Source: a bacterium
GTDB lineage: Bacteria > Bacillota > Clostridia > Oscillospirales > Acutalibacteraceae
DNA: 20,546 bases
Reading direction: 5' to 3'
Assembly (NCBI GenBank): GCA_020627425.1
Contig: JAHKXX010000343.1
Coordinates: 1 to 20,546, forward strand
Positions 20,424 through 20,546 of the stretch are shown piece after piece. The notes beneath the pieces were generated by a model, which worked only from the letters and a program-made list of their open reading frames with translations, was not told where the DNA came from and did not search any database. Made by a program: the position numbers and the translations under genes. Each line of letters begins with the position of its first letter. Position 1 is the first letter of the stretch.

Positions 20424-20546
20424 TAAGTATTACCCCTTTCATATTATGAAACTGTTCATCAATAACTTTTAATTTCTGCTTGTCTGATTTGCCCTGTACT
20501 GCGTTACACTCCCTCGAAATACGACAGTATTTCTAAAGGCACTGAA

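Noticed and set aside
20504..20545. Minus-strand frame ending EILSYFEGV* at the window edge
   Set aside because: It could be the C-terminus of the gene upstream of murE (often a penicillin-binding protein), but 13 residues are too few to support a call.

Overview
The window looks like a chromosomal segment of a low-to-moderate-GC anaerobic Firmicute, most likely a clostridial Ruminococcaceae/Oscillospiraceae member. The grounds are AGGAGG-type ribosome binding sites, AT-rich intergenic DNA, a CIRCE-controlled groESL operon, murE-murF, and a biotin-dependent carboxyltransferase operon beside citrate synthase. The genus is inference; no rRNA or tRNA gene is present to anchor it.

Layout. (1) 1-944: a probable structured RNA on the minus strand, cut by the window edge, diverges from a TetR-type regulator that has an 18-bp perfect palindrome upstream. 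(2) 1057-3421: a HAD hydrolase, an AT-rich 428-bp gap, a small XRE repressor with a palindromic operator over its own -35 box, then pyrE. (3) 3422-7236: a long inverted-repeat element, then a three-gene operon coding separate 12S-like, 1.3S-like (biotinyl) and 5S-like carboxyltransferase subunits. (4) 7394-9414: groES-groEL on the minus strand behind a perfect CIRCE. (5) 9562-11927: a VanY-type peptidase lipoprotein convergent with a GT2-like protein. (6) 12056-14030: a second copy of the inverted-repeat element, then citrate synthase. (7) 14086-20423, all minus strand: an esterase, lgt, two related small membrane proteins, murF and murE.

How the genes fit together. The carboxyltransferase operon and citrate synthase both act around oxaloacetate. 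Their promoters are the two places where the right arm of the inverted-repeat element ends 2-6 bases before a near-consensus -35 box. Murein and envelope functions (murE, murF, VanY-like peptidase, lgt, GT2-like protein) fill much of the second half. Lgt would modify the VanY-like lipoprotein, among others.

The most unusual content is the pair of 448-527 bp composite elements at 3422-3948 and 12056-12503. Each has a left arm and an inverted right arm of about 180-210 bp, with hairpins whose sequence changes between copies while pairing is kept. Next is the 250-nt multi-helix element at the start of the window. No transposase, CRISPR array or prophage gene was seen.
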